The translations under genes and the position numbers were made by a program. From Gammaproteobacteria bacterium (GTDB taxonomy: Bacteria > Pseudomonadota > Gammaproteobacteria > Steroidobacterales > Woeseiaceae), in assembly GCA_030429005.1 (NCBI GenBank), contig JAUIDP010000013.1:1-56354 (forward strand): a DNA stretch of 56,354 nucleotides. Reading direction: 5' to 3'. Shown in pieces: positions 17,995 to 25,972 of this stretch. The first letter of the stretch is position 1. Every line of letters begins with the position of its first letter. A model generated the notes under the pieces. That model was not told the origin of the DNA and made no database searches. It was given only the letters and a program-made list of their open reading frames with translations.

Positions 17995-20417
17995 GTTTCG
18001 ACCACCTGCTGATCAGGGACGCTGAAGGTGAGCGTCGGATCGACGCTGCGGACCTGCCGTTGCGTGTCGGTACCGGCAGCGATTGCAGCTTGCGGCTGCC
18101 GGGGCCGGGTGGCGGACCGGTCGTACTGCTGGACCTGCTCGATGGCCAGCCCTTCGTTCAGCCCGTCGGCGGCGATGCGACGTTGCAAATCAATGCAGAG
18201 CCATTGCGAACCAGCAGGCGGCTGCACGCCGGCGACGAACTCCAATTCTTCGGCAGCCGAATTCGCGTGATCGTCGATGACGGTGCGCTGATTCTGCAGG
18301 TGCACCTCGAAGACAGTGCCTATGTTACGCAGCCGCCGGTGGAGGCAGCCGCGACGGCCAGCGCGGCGGATGAGCAAATTGCACCCACTGCGTTCCGGCG
18401 CGCGAGTGAAACGCAGGCGCGACTGGAAGAGCCGCGCCAGGGCCGGCTCAAAATCATCATCGGCGCGGTACTGCTGGTCCTGCTCAGCGCGTCGTACCTG
18501 CTGTTTACGTCGAAATCGATTCGCTTCGAGATTGACCCGGCCGACCCTGACAGCGTGCAGATTACCGGTGGCTGGTTCCGTTTTCCGATTGGTGACCGCA
18601 TCCTGTTGCGCAAGGGCGAGTACACCGTCGACATCGCCAAGCGGGGCTATTACGATTTGCGCCAGGCGTTTACCGTGGGCGACGAAGCCAGTATGCAGCT
18701 GGAGATTGAAATGCGACGGTTGCCCGGCCAGCTGACAGTTTCTACCGAGCCGCTGGTGGACGCAGTCGTTTCTATCGACGGGGCAATCGCCGGCAAAGTC
18801 CCGTACGGTCCGATGGAGCTGCAACCCGGCGAGCACAGCGTCAGCATCACGGCCGAACGCTACCTGCCTTTTTCCGACGTTGTCGACATGCAGGGCCTGG
18901 GCCGCGAAGAACTGCTGGCCGTGCAACTGGTGCCTCGCTGGGCCGAAGTCAGCATAACGACGGAACCTGCCGGCGCCACAATATTCGCCGGCAAGGAACA
19001 GGTCGGCGAGACACCGGCGACGATCGAACTGATGGAGGGCAAACACCTGGTCAGCGTCGTTCGCGAAGGCTATAGCGCCTGGGATGGCACGGTCACCGCC
19101 GAAGCGAACGTCGCACAAACGCTGCCGCCGATCCGCTTGCAGCCGGCCAACGCGAAATTGCAGGTCAACTCGATCCCGCGGGCAGCCAATGTCACGGTCA
19201 ATGGTCGCTATCGGGGGCAATCGCCACTCACGCTGGACCTGGCACCGGACGTCGACTATGTGATCAGCCTGTCCAAAGCCGGTTACGGCTCGTCACGCCG
19301 CCAGGTGCGACTGGCGGCCGCAGCGAGCGAAGCGATTACTGTCGACCTGTCGGCGCGCACCGGGCGCGTTACCGTCAACGTCTCACCGGCCGACGCTGAG
19401 GTCTATATTGACGGCCAGCCGCGTGGCGCCGGGTCGCGTACTTTTGACCTGAGTTCTGCGCCCCACCGGATCGAGGTCAAGAAAGCAGGCTTCGAGAGCT
19501 GGTCGCGATCGATTACACCGCGGCCGGGCTACCCGCAGACGGTGACCGCCAGTATTCGTTCGCTCGAGGCAATCGAGCGGGCAAAAATCCAGCTGACTCA
19601 GGAGACGTCACAGGGGCAGGTCATGCGGCGAATCGAGCCTGGTACTTTCACACTGGGTTCATCTCGATCGGACCCCGGCCGCCGGGCCAACGAAGTGCTG
19701 GTGCCCGTTACGATCAGCAAGCCGTTCCTGATTGGAGTTCGTGAGATCACCAACAAGGAGTTTCGCAAGTTCCGCGAGAACCATGATTCCGGCAGCGATA
19801 TTCACGCCACGATGGCGGGCGACGAAAACCCCGTGGCAATGGTGAGCTGGGGCGACGCTGCTGAATACTGTAACTGGCTCAGTGCGATCGAGGGCCTGAC
19901 GCCGGCTTACGAGCAGAAATTCGGGGAGTGGATTGCCATCCGCCCCGTGACGAATGGTTACCGGCTGCCGACTGAAGCCGAATGGGTCTGGGCGATGCGT
20001 TACGCCGGTACACCCGGTGCGCAGCGCTTCCCCTGGGGCAAGGACATGCCGCCGAAAAAGGACTCTGGCAATTATGCGGACCAGTCGGCCAGCGATCTTG
20101 TGCCAACGACGATTCCGCGCTTCGACGACGGTTTCGCCGCAACGGCGCCGACCGGCAGTTTCCCGGCGAGCCCGCTTGGCATTTATGACGGTGGCGGCAA
20201 CGTCGCCGAGTGGGTCAATGATTTCTACACGGTACCCACACCCGGATTGAAAAACCCGGTTGTCGATCCACTCGGGCCGGAGAACGGCAAGCCGCGTGTT
20301 ATTCGCGGATCGTCATGGCGACATGCGGGCGAAACCGAGTTGCGCTGGTCGTATCGCGACTACGGTACCGATGCGCGTCCGGATGTCGGGTTCCGGATCG
20401 TGCGCAACCTGGACTGA
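17991..20417 (+). CDS. FHA-like / TM / PEGA-repeat / FGE-sulfatase-fold protein
   Basis: An 808-residue membrane protein. The cytoplasmic N-terminus (about 1-105) looks like a divergent FHA beta sandwich (LRVGTGSDCSLRLPG, then RRLHAGDELQFFGSRIRVI) but lacks the usual SRxH core. One membrane helix lies at about 153-172. The outside part has PEGA-type repeats (about 247-315, 317-385, 387-453, 457-520, each with a strand such as AEVSITTEPAGATIFAGKEQ) and a C-terminal formylglycine-generating-enzyme/SUMF1 fold (about 545-806) with NGYRLPTEAEWVWAMRYAG, GGGNVAEWVNDF and RPDVGFRIVR. The catalytic cysteines of true FGE are absent, so it is probably a binding domain. The TTG start at 17991 overlaps the kinase stop and has AGGAAG at 17981-17986. 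Confidence 0.88.
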   Translation: MSFDHLLIRDAEGERRIDAADLPLRVGTGSDCSLRLPGPGGGPVVLLDLLDGQPFVQPVGGDATLQINAEPLRTSRRLHAGDELQFFGSRIRVIVDDGALILQVHLEDSAYVTQPPVEAAATASAADEQIAPTAFRRASETQARLEEPRQGRLKIIIGAVLLVLLSASYLLFTSKSIRFEIDPADPDSVQITGGWFRFPIGDRILLRKGEYTVDIAKRGYYDLRQAFTVGDEASMQLEIEMRRLPGQLTVSTEPLVDAVVSIDGAIAGKVPYGPMELQPGEHSVSITAERYLPFSDVVDMQGLGREELLAVQLVPRWAEVSITTEPAGATIFAGKEQVGETPATIELMEGKHLVSVVREGYSAWDGTVTAEANVAQTLPPIRLQPANAKLQVNSIPRAANVTVNGRYRGQSPLTLDLAPDVDYVISLSKAGYGSSRRQVRLAAAASEAITVDLSARTGRVTVNVSPADAEVYIDGQPRGAGSRTFDLSSAPHRIEVKKAGFESWSRSITPRPGYPQTVTASIRSLEAIERAKIQLTQETSQGQVMRRIEPGTFTLGSSRSDPGRRANEVLVPVTISKPFLIGVREITNKEFRKFRENHDSGSDIHATMAGDENPVAMVSWGDAAEYCNWLSAIEGLTPAYEQKFGEWIAIRPVTNGYRLPTEAEWVWAMRYAGTPGAQRFPWGKDMPPKKDSGNYADQSASDLVPTTIPRFDDGFAATAPTGSFPASPLGIYDGGGNVAEWVNDFYTVPTPGLKNPVVDPLGPENGKPRVIRGSSWRHAGETELRWSYRDYGTDARPDVGFRIVRNLD

Positions 20418-20483
20418 AGAATCGTGCGACAATTGCGGCCGATTGTTGTCTAACACCCCAACAACGACTGACCGGGAGCTGAA

Positions 20484-20747
20484 GTGCCAAGAATTGCCCT
20501 GCTGATAATGCTGTTGGCCGGCATAGTAACTGTCGCGGCAGCACAGGATGATGCCGACGCGCCTGCCGAAGTTTCCGCCGACGAGGCAGCACCGGCGGAC
20601 GACGAACCGGCAGAGGCGGATGCCGCCGAGGAAGCGGCGGAGCCGCCGCCGGCCGACGAGTATTACCAGGACGTCGACGACGAGGATTTTCGTCCCAGCG
20701 AAGACATTCCCGCCGACCAGTCCATCCCTTTTCCAGCCGACATTTAG
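20484..20747 (+). CDS. Small acidic exported protein
   Basis: An 87-residue protein with a signal peptide (IALLIMLLAGIVTVAAAQ) followed by an Ala/Asp/Glu/Pro-rich, strongly acidic, probably disordered chain ending DVDDEDFRPSEDIPADQS. The GTG at 20484 has GGGAG at 20473-20478, and the gene fits in the operon between the PEGA protein and the MotA/TolQ-like gene (14-base gap). The opposite-strand frame over the same bases is a GC shadow. No family recognised; it could be a flexible periplasmic adaptor. Confidence 0.7.
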   Translation: MPRIALLIMLLAGIVTVAAAQDDADAPAEVSADEAAPADDEPAEADAAEEAAEPPPADEYYQDVDDEDFRPSEDIPADQSIPFPADI

Positions 20748-20761
20748 CCGAAGCGCAATCT

Positions 20762-21562
20762 ATGAAAAAGAAAAACATACCGTTCGAATTCGTCTACCAG
20801 CTGTTTGCACTGATCATTGCGATCATCATCGTGCACGCGTTCTATGTTTCAGTGATCCGGCCAAATGCTGCGCAAATTATCGAGGAACAGAACGCGGCTG
20901 CCGCGGCTGACCCGGACTACATTCGCGAACGGCGCGTGTCCGTACTGATCAAGGACCTGGAGCAGGAAGCCTGTTTCATCCTGGGCCTGTGGGCGCTTGC
21001 AATCATGGCATACAAGGCCTGGATGATCGTCCGCGAACGCCGCCTGCTGGATGTTGACCTGGTGCCGGTTGCCGAGGGCATGCGCATCCTGCCTGAGGAC
21101 ACGCGCGAGTTCGCGCGGCAGATCGAGCAACTGCCGGAAGACCGGCAGTCGATGCTGTTGCCGCGCGCCTTGCTTAGCGCGTTGCGCCGTTTCAGTTCGA
21201 CACGCAGTATCCAGGACGTATCCAGCACAACACATACGATTTGCGAGAATGAGGCCGAGCGGCTCGAATCGGAATTGTCGATGATCCGCTATATCTCCTG
21301 GGCTATCCCGTCCATCGGCTTCATCGGTACGGTACGCGGCATCGGTGAAGCACTGGCGCAGGCAGACAAAGCCGTGCAGGGCGATATTGCAGGTGTAACG
21401 CAGAGTCTCGGCGTCGCGTTCAACTCCACCTTTATCGCGTTGCTGATCAGCATCTTCCTGATGTTCCTCGTGCACCAGCTGCAACTGCTGCAGGAACGGC
21501 TGGTGTTCGACAGCGAAAACTACGCCAATGACAAGTTGATTCGGCACATGAAGGCCGACTGA
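20762..21562 (+). CDS. MotA/TolQ/ExbB-family proton channel-like protein
   Basis: A 266-residue inner-membrane protein. Helices are predicted at about 12-32, 70-90, 178-197 and 222-242. The third has the family core WAIPSIGFIGTVRGIGEALA, equivalent to the P-x-x-G-x-x-G-T-V block of TolQ/ExbB/MotA, and the fourth begins GVAFNSTFIALLISIF, matching the TolQ T-x-x-G-L helix. In characterised systems a pentamer of such a protein surrounds two single-pass partners with a membrane Asp and turns ion flow into work at the cell envelope. The downstream vWA proteins have a suitable Asp-containing helix. ATG 20762; small cytoplasmic loop between helices 2 and 3 (about 90-177). Confidence 0.88.
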   Translation: MKKKNIPFEFVYQLFALIIAIIIVHAFYVSVIRPNAAQIIEEQNAAAAADPDYIRERRVSVLIKDLEQEACFILGLWALAIMAYKAWMIVRERRLLDVDLVPVAEGMRILPEDTREFARQIEQLPEDRQSMLLPRALLSALRRFSSTRSIQDVSSTTHTICENEAERLESELSMIRYISWAIPSIGFIGTVRGIGEALAQADKAVQGDIAGVTQSLGVAFNSTFIALLISIFLMFLVHQLQLLQERLVFDSENYANDKLIRHMKAD

Positions 21563-21573
21563 CGGACCGGTAG

Positions 21574-22938
21574 TTGAGCCTGCTTGCTGCACATATCAAC
21601 GATGCGGGAATCAGCGTTCTCGATGCTGACCGTGTGTTGTATCGCGAACCAGGGTTTGCGTTGCTCGAAGACGATGGCCTGGTCACCGGCGCAAAAGCTT
21701 ACGCAAGTTCCCGTATCCGCCCGCGGCGCATCCAGAACCGGTTCTGGGCCGACCTGGATGCGGCACCAATTGGTGATCGGCAGTTCCAGCATTTGAGCAA
21801 TGCCGACCTGGTCAGCCGGCAACTCGAACAGGTCTGGCAAGCGGTTGCGGGCAGTGGTGATCGTCTTGTCGTTGCCGTTCCGGCTTACATGGGCAACAGC
21901 CAGCTCGGCCTGTTACTCGGCATTGCTGAAGAACTGCGGATTCCGATCGTCGCCCTCGTCGATGCCGCCGTGGCTGCAACCCGGCGCGAGTACCGCAACG
22001 CTGTTCCGGTCCACATCGATATCGGTCTGCACTCGGTCACGCTGAGCCGCATGTCGCAGGCGGGTTGTGCGAGCGTCGAACGCGTGGAGGTGATCGAGGA
22101 TGCTGGCATGCTTGCGCTGTTCGATGCGTGGCGTAAGGTTGTCGCGGAGGCTTTCGTACAGCAATCCCGTTTCGATCCGCTGCATACTGCGGAAACCGAG
22201 CAGGTACTCCAGGACCGGCTGACAGACTGGCTGCAGCGCGCGACGGGTTCTGCCGCGGTCACAATGGAGATCAGCAACCAGGGCGTGAGCCACGGGGTGG
22301 AAGTCGATGCGTTGTCACTGGTGTCAGCTGCCGCGCCGGTTTACCAGCGCATCGCCAGCCGTTTGCGCGCACTGTACCGCGCGGATGAAACACCGGCCCT
22401 GCAGCTGACCGATCGCGCAGCCAGGATGCCGGGACTGACCGACATGCTGGTGGCACGGGTTGGCGGCGAGTTGTTCCTGCTTGAAGCCGGTGCGACGGCG
22501 CGCGGTCTCATCGGCCGCTGCCGCGATATGCAGGCAGGAAGTGGTGGTGTCAGTTTGCTGCGGCAACTGCCGTGGGACCAGGCCGCCGTAGACATTGCGC
22601 CAAAAGAATTCGCCTCCGAAGGCGGGCGGCCGACGCATGTGTTGTACGAGCATACTGCCTATGCGCTGGACGGCGATGCATTGCAGGTCGGCTCGCAGCC
22701 CGGCGAGGGTCGCTGGATCGACCTGCAAGCCAGCATGCCCGGTGTGTCGCGGCATCATTGCTCACTACAACTGGAGAACGGGCAATGCGTGATTCGCGAC
22801 TTCAGCCGATATGGTTCGTTCCTGAACGGGCACGCGATTGACGGTTCAGCTGTCTTGCAGGTTGGCGACCTCGTGCGCATTGGAACGCCGGGCTTCGAAC
22901 TGCGCCTGATCACGACGGAGACGGCTAATGGCGCGTAA
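21574..22938 (+). CDS. Actin/Hsp70-fold protein with C-terminal FHA domain
   Basis: A 454-residue cytoplasmic protein. The first about 330 residues look like a degenerate Hsp70/actin-type ATPase fold: ISVLDADRVLY at the N-terminus, DRLVVAVPAYMGNSQLGLLL, IVALVDAAVAATRREY (in the place of the NEPTAAAL segment) and VPVHIDIGLHSVTLSRM (phosphate-2-like). Residues about 365-445 form a canonical FHA domain with MPGVSRHHCSLQLEN and RDFSRYGSFLNG, containing the SRxH and S-x-x-x-N phosphothreonine-binding residues. It would therefore read out phosphorylation by one of the two kinases. TTG 21574 is the only sensible start; its end overlaps the next gene by 11 bases. Confidence 0.83.
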   Translation: MSLLAAHINDAGISVLDADRVLYREPGFALLEDDGLVTGAKAYASSRIRPRRIQNRFWADLDAAPIGDRQFQHLSNADLVSRQLEQVWQAVAGSGDRLVVAVPAYMGNSQLGLLLGIAEELRIPIVALVDAAVAATRREYRNAVPVHIDIGLHSVTLSRMSQAGCASVERVEVIEDAGMLALFDAWRKVVAEAFVQQSRFDPLHTAETEQVLQDRLTDWLQRATGSAAVTMEISNQGVSHGVEVDALSLVSAAAPVYQRIASRLRALYRADETPALQLTDRAARMPGLTDMLVARVGGELFLLEAGATARGLIGRCRDMQAGSGGVSLLRQLPWDQAAVDIAPKEFASEGGRPTHVLYEHTAYALDGDALQVGSQPGEGRWIDLQASMPGVSRHHCSLQLENGQCVIRDFSRYGSFLNGHAIDGSAVLQVGDLVRIGTPGFELRLITTETANGA

Positions 22939-24025
22939 ACGACGCCCGTTCGAGGTCTTCAGCATGTCGTTTCTCGATTGCATGAGTTGCGGCTTCGGCG
23001 CCGTCATCCTGTTCTTCATGATCATCAACTCGCAGGTCCGAGAGACGACGGAAAGCGATCCGACGGACCTGATGGCCGAGACCCGCAAGATCGAAGTTGA
23101 AATCCTCGAAGGCCGTAAAGACCTCGTCCTTGCGAAAAACACGATGGAGCAGCTGGAGACCGAAAAAACGACGGCAGAGGGGCAGATTGCGCAGATCGTC
23201 GCACTGATCGAGAAACTGCGCGAAGAGTTGTCGCAGTACGACGAGGAGACGCTGGCCAAGATCGAGCGCGTCGAACAGCTCGAGTCAGACATCGAGCGCC
23301 TCGAAGAAGAAGTCAAACGCCTGCTGGCGCTGGCCGAGAGCCGTGAGGCCGAAGGCAACAAGCTGCGGGAATTCAAAGGGGATGGCGACCGGCAGTACCT
23401 GACCGGGCTGAAGCTCGGCGGGCAGCGAACGCTGATCCTGGTCGACCGATCGGCCAGCATGCTGGACAGTACGATCGTCAACATCATCCGGCGTCGCAAC
23501 ATGGACGTCGAGGACAAACTCGCCGCGGTCAAGTGGCGCCAGGTCGTTGCAAGTGTCGACTGGCTGACCGCGCAGTTCCTGCCTGGCAGCGAATTCCAGA
23601 TCTACATGTTCAACGAAAAGGCGGAACCGGTCATCAAGGGCAGCGAGGGTGTCTGGTTGAAAGCCGACGACAACACCCAGCTTGACGAAGCAGTCCGGGT
23701 CCTGCGGCGTACGCCGCCGGAAAACGGCACCAACATGCAGGCGGCCTGGGAGGTAGCTGCCAGCCTGTCGCCGCCGCCGGACAACATCATCCTGCTGGCC
23801 GACGGCTTGCCGACCATGAGCAGCCCGGATGACGACCGGAAAACCGTCAGTGGCCAGGAACGCTACCGGATGCATTTCAACGCATTGCGTGAACTGCCGC
23901 CCGGCATCCCGGTCAATGTATTTCTGTACCCGCTGGAAGGCGACTACGAGGCGCCGTTCGTTTACTGGGTCCTGGCCTACCGCACGGGCGGCTCGTTCAT
24001 CAGCGTCAGCCGGGACTGGCCATGA
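22928..24025 (+). CDS. Single-pass vWA protein with TolR/ExbD-like membrane helix (first of pair)
   Basis: A 365-residue membrane protein. A basic N-terminus (MARKRRPFEV) precedes SFLDCMSCGFGAVILFFMI (about 14-32), a helix with Asp 17 that recalls the P-F-[IL]-D-V-x-L-x-L-L-I-F-M helix of ExbD/TolR. A coiled coil runs from about 48 to 140. The C-terminal vWA domain (about 165-360) has a complete metal site: D173-x-S175-x-S177, T268 in NGTNM, and D292 in LLADGLPT. The topology is N-in, vWA in the periplasm. It overlaps the FHA gene by 11 bases and is followed by its paralogue after 31 bases. Predicted role: moving partner of the MotA/TolQ-like channel; inference. Confidence 0.88.
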   Translation: MARKRRPFEVFSMSFLDCMSCGFGAVILFFMIINSQVRETTESDPTDLMAETRKIEVEILEGRKDLVLAKNTMEQLETEKTTAEGQIAQIVALIEKLREELSQYDEETLAKIERVEQLESDIERLEEEVKRLLALAESREAEGNKLREFKGDGDRQYLTGLKLGGQRTLILVDRSASMLDSTIVNIIRRRNMDVEDKLAAVKWRQVVASVDWLTAQFLPGSEFQIYMFNEKAEPVIKGSEGVWLKADDNTQLDEAVRVLRRTPPENGTNMQAAWEVAASLSPPPDNIILLADGLPTMSSPDDDRKTVSGQERYRMHFNALRELPPGIPVNVFLYPLEGDYEAPFVYWVLAYRTGGSFISVSRDWP

Positions 24026-24056
24026 GGCTTTCGTTGCAATCCGGGAATGAGCTTTA

Positions 24057-25052
24057 ATGAAGCGACGTCGAAATATTGAAGCTTTCAGCCTGTCCTTCCT
24101 GGACTGCATTTGCTGCGGATTCGGCGCAATCATCCTGCTGCTGGTACTCAGCAAGATTTACGAGCCGGTCATAATCGAGAAGACCCAGGAGGACCTGGAG
24201 TCCCTGATCGCCCTGCTGCAGGAAGAGCTGTTCGATATCCGTGGCGAAACGGCAGTGATCAACCGCGAACTGGAGGACGTGCGGATGCAAACCTCCGACA
24301 GCAAACTCCGGCTGGCGCGGCTGCAGGGCGAGTTGAGCACGATACGCGGGCAATACGAGGCGACCCAGACAACCGCCGAGTCGGTCGTCGACGAAGGAGC
24401 GTTGCAGATCACCCGGCAGCGCCTGACCGATGAAATGAAACGTCTTGCGCCTTATTACCGCCGCGCATCAGACGATGCGGTGGCCGGTATCCCGGCCGAC
24501 AGCGAATACGTCATATTTATTGTCGATACGTCGGGCAGCATGCAGCGCTTCAACTGGGAACGTGCAATCGACAAGCTTAACGAAACCCTGGATGTCTACC
24601 CGCAGGTCAAGGGCATCCAGATCATGAACGACAACGGCAGCTATATGTTCCAGCAGTATCGCGGCAAGTGGATACCCGATACGCCGGGCCGCCGCGAAGC
24701 GATCGTCAACACGATGCGCAACTGGCGGCCGTTCAGTGACAGCAACCCGACCGACGGCATCATCTACGCGATCAGCACCTTCTGGTCGCCGGACAAGAAA
24801 ATCAGCATCTACGTTTTTGGCGACGAGTTCAGTGGTGGCTCGGTCGAGAACGTCGTGCGGCAGATCGAGACGGTGAATCGGCCGACGGCGAGTGGCGAGT
24901 TGCTGGTGCGGATTCACGCTGTCGGGTTCCCGTTCCTGTTCGAACCGGGCCGTTCAGCGTCGGATACGTCGCGGCGCTTTGCACAGCTGATGCGGGTCTT
25001 GTGCGATCGCAACGGTGGCACCTTCGTCGCCTTGTCCGACCCGAAGAGCTAG
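24057..25052 (+). CDS. Single-pass vWA protein with TolR/ExbD-like membrane helix (second of pair)
   Basis: A 331-residue paralogue of the preceding protein with the same plan. The N-terminus has MKRRRNIEAF then SLSFLDCICCGFGAIILLLV with Asp 16 in the helix. A coiled coil (about 40-105) leads to a vWA domain (about 148-328) with D157-T-S159-G-S161, T232 in NPTDG and D256 in VFGDEFSG, so the metal site is intact. The overall identity to the first vWA protein is low outside the membrane helix, which suggests two different subunits, not a recent duplication. It is the last clear member of the kinase/stator operon. Confidence 0.88.
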   Translation: MKRRRNIEAFSLSFLDCICCGFGAIILLLVLSKIYEPVIIEKTQEDLESLIALLQEELFDIRGETAVINRELEDVRMQTSDSKLRLARLQGELSTIRGQYEATQTTAESVVDEGALQITRQRLTDEMKRLAPYYRRASDDAVAGIPADSEYVIFIVDTSGSMQRFNWERAIDKLNETLDVYPQVKGIQIMNDNGSYMFQQYRGKWIPDTPGRREAIVNTMRNWRPFSDSNPTDGIIYAISTFWSPDKKISIYVFGDEFSGGSVENVVRQIETVNRPTASGELLVRIHAVGFPFLFEPGRSASDTSRRFAQLMRVLCDRNGGTFVALSDPKS

Positions 25053-25167
25053 CACGCCACAATTCGGCACAATTGATCGTCGCCTTTCCACGATCGAGGC
25101 CTCTTGTTAGCGGTTTTTCCGCGTGAAATGAACTCCGAAGACGCAATCACCTTTGGAGGAAACAGTC

Positions 25168-25869
25168 ATGCGTACGACACTTGCTTTGTTCTTTTGTACA
25201 GCCCTCGTTGCAACCGCCCCTGCCCAGGCGGCAGATGCCAGCAAGGAGGAGAAGATCGGAATCGGCTCCGGGGCCCTCGCGGGTGCCGTCGCCGGCGGTC
25301 CGATCGGTGCGATAATCGGAGCCGCGATCGGTGCGAAAATCGGTGACACGCTGTACCAGAAAAACGAGACCATTGAAAAACTGGACGTTTCGTTACAGCA
25401 GTCCCGCTCCGACCTGCGCAACCTGAACGCCAACTACGACGCTGTCAGCGACGAACTCGACCGCTTGCAGGATATTGCCCGTCCGGAACTGGTCAGCATG
25501 CTGCAGGCCGGTATCGCGATGGACCTGCTGTTTCGCACCGATGAGTCGGTGCTGGCGGACTCGACCGGAGATCGTCTTGCCGGCCTCGGCCGCACGCTGG
25601 CCGCCATGCCGGATGTCCAGGTTCAGCTCGACGGGTTCGCGGACGAACGCGGCGATGAGACCTACAACTTCAACCTGTCCGAACAACGCGTTGCATTCGT
25701 TCGCGACCAGCTGATCCAGGCCGGTATTCACCCGTCGCGCATCCGCGCTGCTGCACATGGAGAGGCGCAGGCCCAGGACGAATCGATCGATAGCTATGCA
25801 CTGGAACGGCGCGTCAGCCTGAAGCTCTTTATCGATGGCGCACAACCGGTGGCCCAGGTCGCCGACTAG
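25168..25869 (+). CDS. OmpA-family peptidoglycan-binding protein with glycine zipper (PdsO-like)
   Basis: A 233-residue exported protein. Signal peptide 1-26, glycine-zipper segment (about 36-62, SGALAGAVAGGPIGAIIGAA), a short coiled coil (about 65-100), and an OmpA C-terminal domain (about 115-225) with the peptidoglycan-contact motif DGFADERGDETYNFNLSEQR. The ATG at 25168 is set by a strong TTGGAGGA ribosome site (25153-25160). The layout resembles the OmpA-like protein (PdsO) of proteobacterial dedicated sortase systems, but no sortase gene is in the window. It is 115 bases after the vWA pair and is followed by a terminator, so it may be the operon's last gene or a separate unit. Confidence 0.88.
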   Translation: MRTTLALFFCTALVATAPAQAADASKEEKIGIGSGALAGAVAGGPIGAIIGAAIGAKIGDTLYQKNETIEKLDVSLQQSRSDLRNLNANYDAVSDELDRLQDIARPELVSMLQAGIAMDLLFRTDESVLADSTGDRLAGLGRTLAAMPDVQVQLDGFADERGDETYNFNLSEQRVAFVRDQLIQAGIHPSRIRAAAHGEAQAQDESIDSYALERRVSLKLFIDGAQPVAQVAD

Positions 25870-25914
25870 CAAATCGAAACAGAACCCCCGCGACTCTTCG
25901 TGAGTCTCTCCGTT

Positions 25915-25939
25915 GCCGGCCTTCGGGCCGGCTTTTTTT
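25915..25939 (+). terminator. Rho-independent terminator
   Basis: A perfect 7-base-pair stem GCCGGCC / GGCCGGC with a TTCG loop (25922-25925) is followed directly by seven T (25933-25939). It lies 46 bases after the OmpA-like gene and 34 bases before phhB, so it closes the upstream transcript. Confidence 0.92.
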
Positions 25940-25972
25940 ATTCGAGCGGCAAAAGCCGTCTATACTCAAGCG

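Noticed and set aside
17910-19220. 436-codon minus-strand frame over the PEGA protein
   Set aside because: No recognisable domain; the sense frame has PEGA and FGE landmarks.
17991-20417. Active formylglycine-generating enzyme
   Set aside because: No catalytic cysteine pair in the C-terminal segment and no sulfatase nearby.
10728-25052. Type VI secretion kinase/phosphatase/FHA (PpkA-PppA-Fha) locus
   Set aside because: No TssB/C/E/F/G/H/J/K/L/M genes or Hcp/VgrG; the kinase, FHA and PP2C alone do not make a T6SS.
25075-25095. Terminator after the vWA pair
   Set aside because: GATCGT/ACGATC forms only a 6-base-pair stem with no T run, so a stop of transcription there is not supported.
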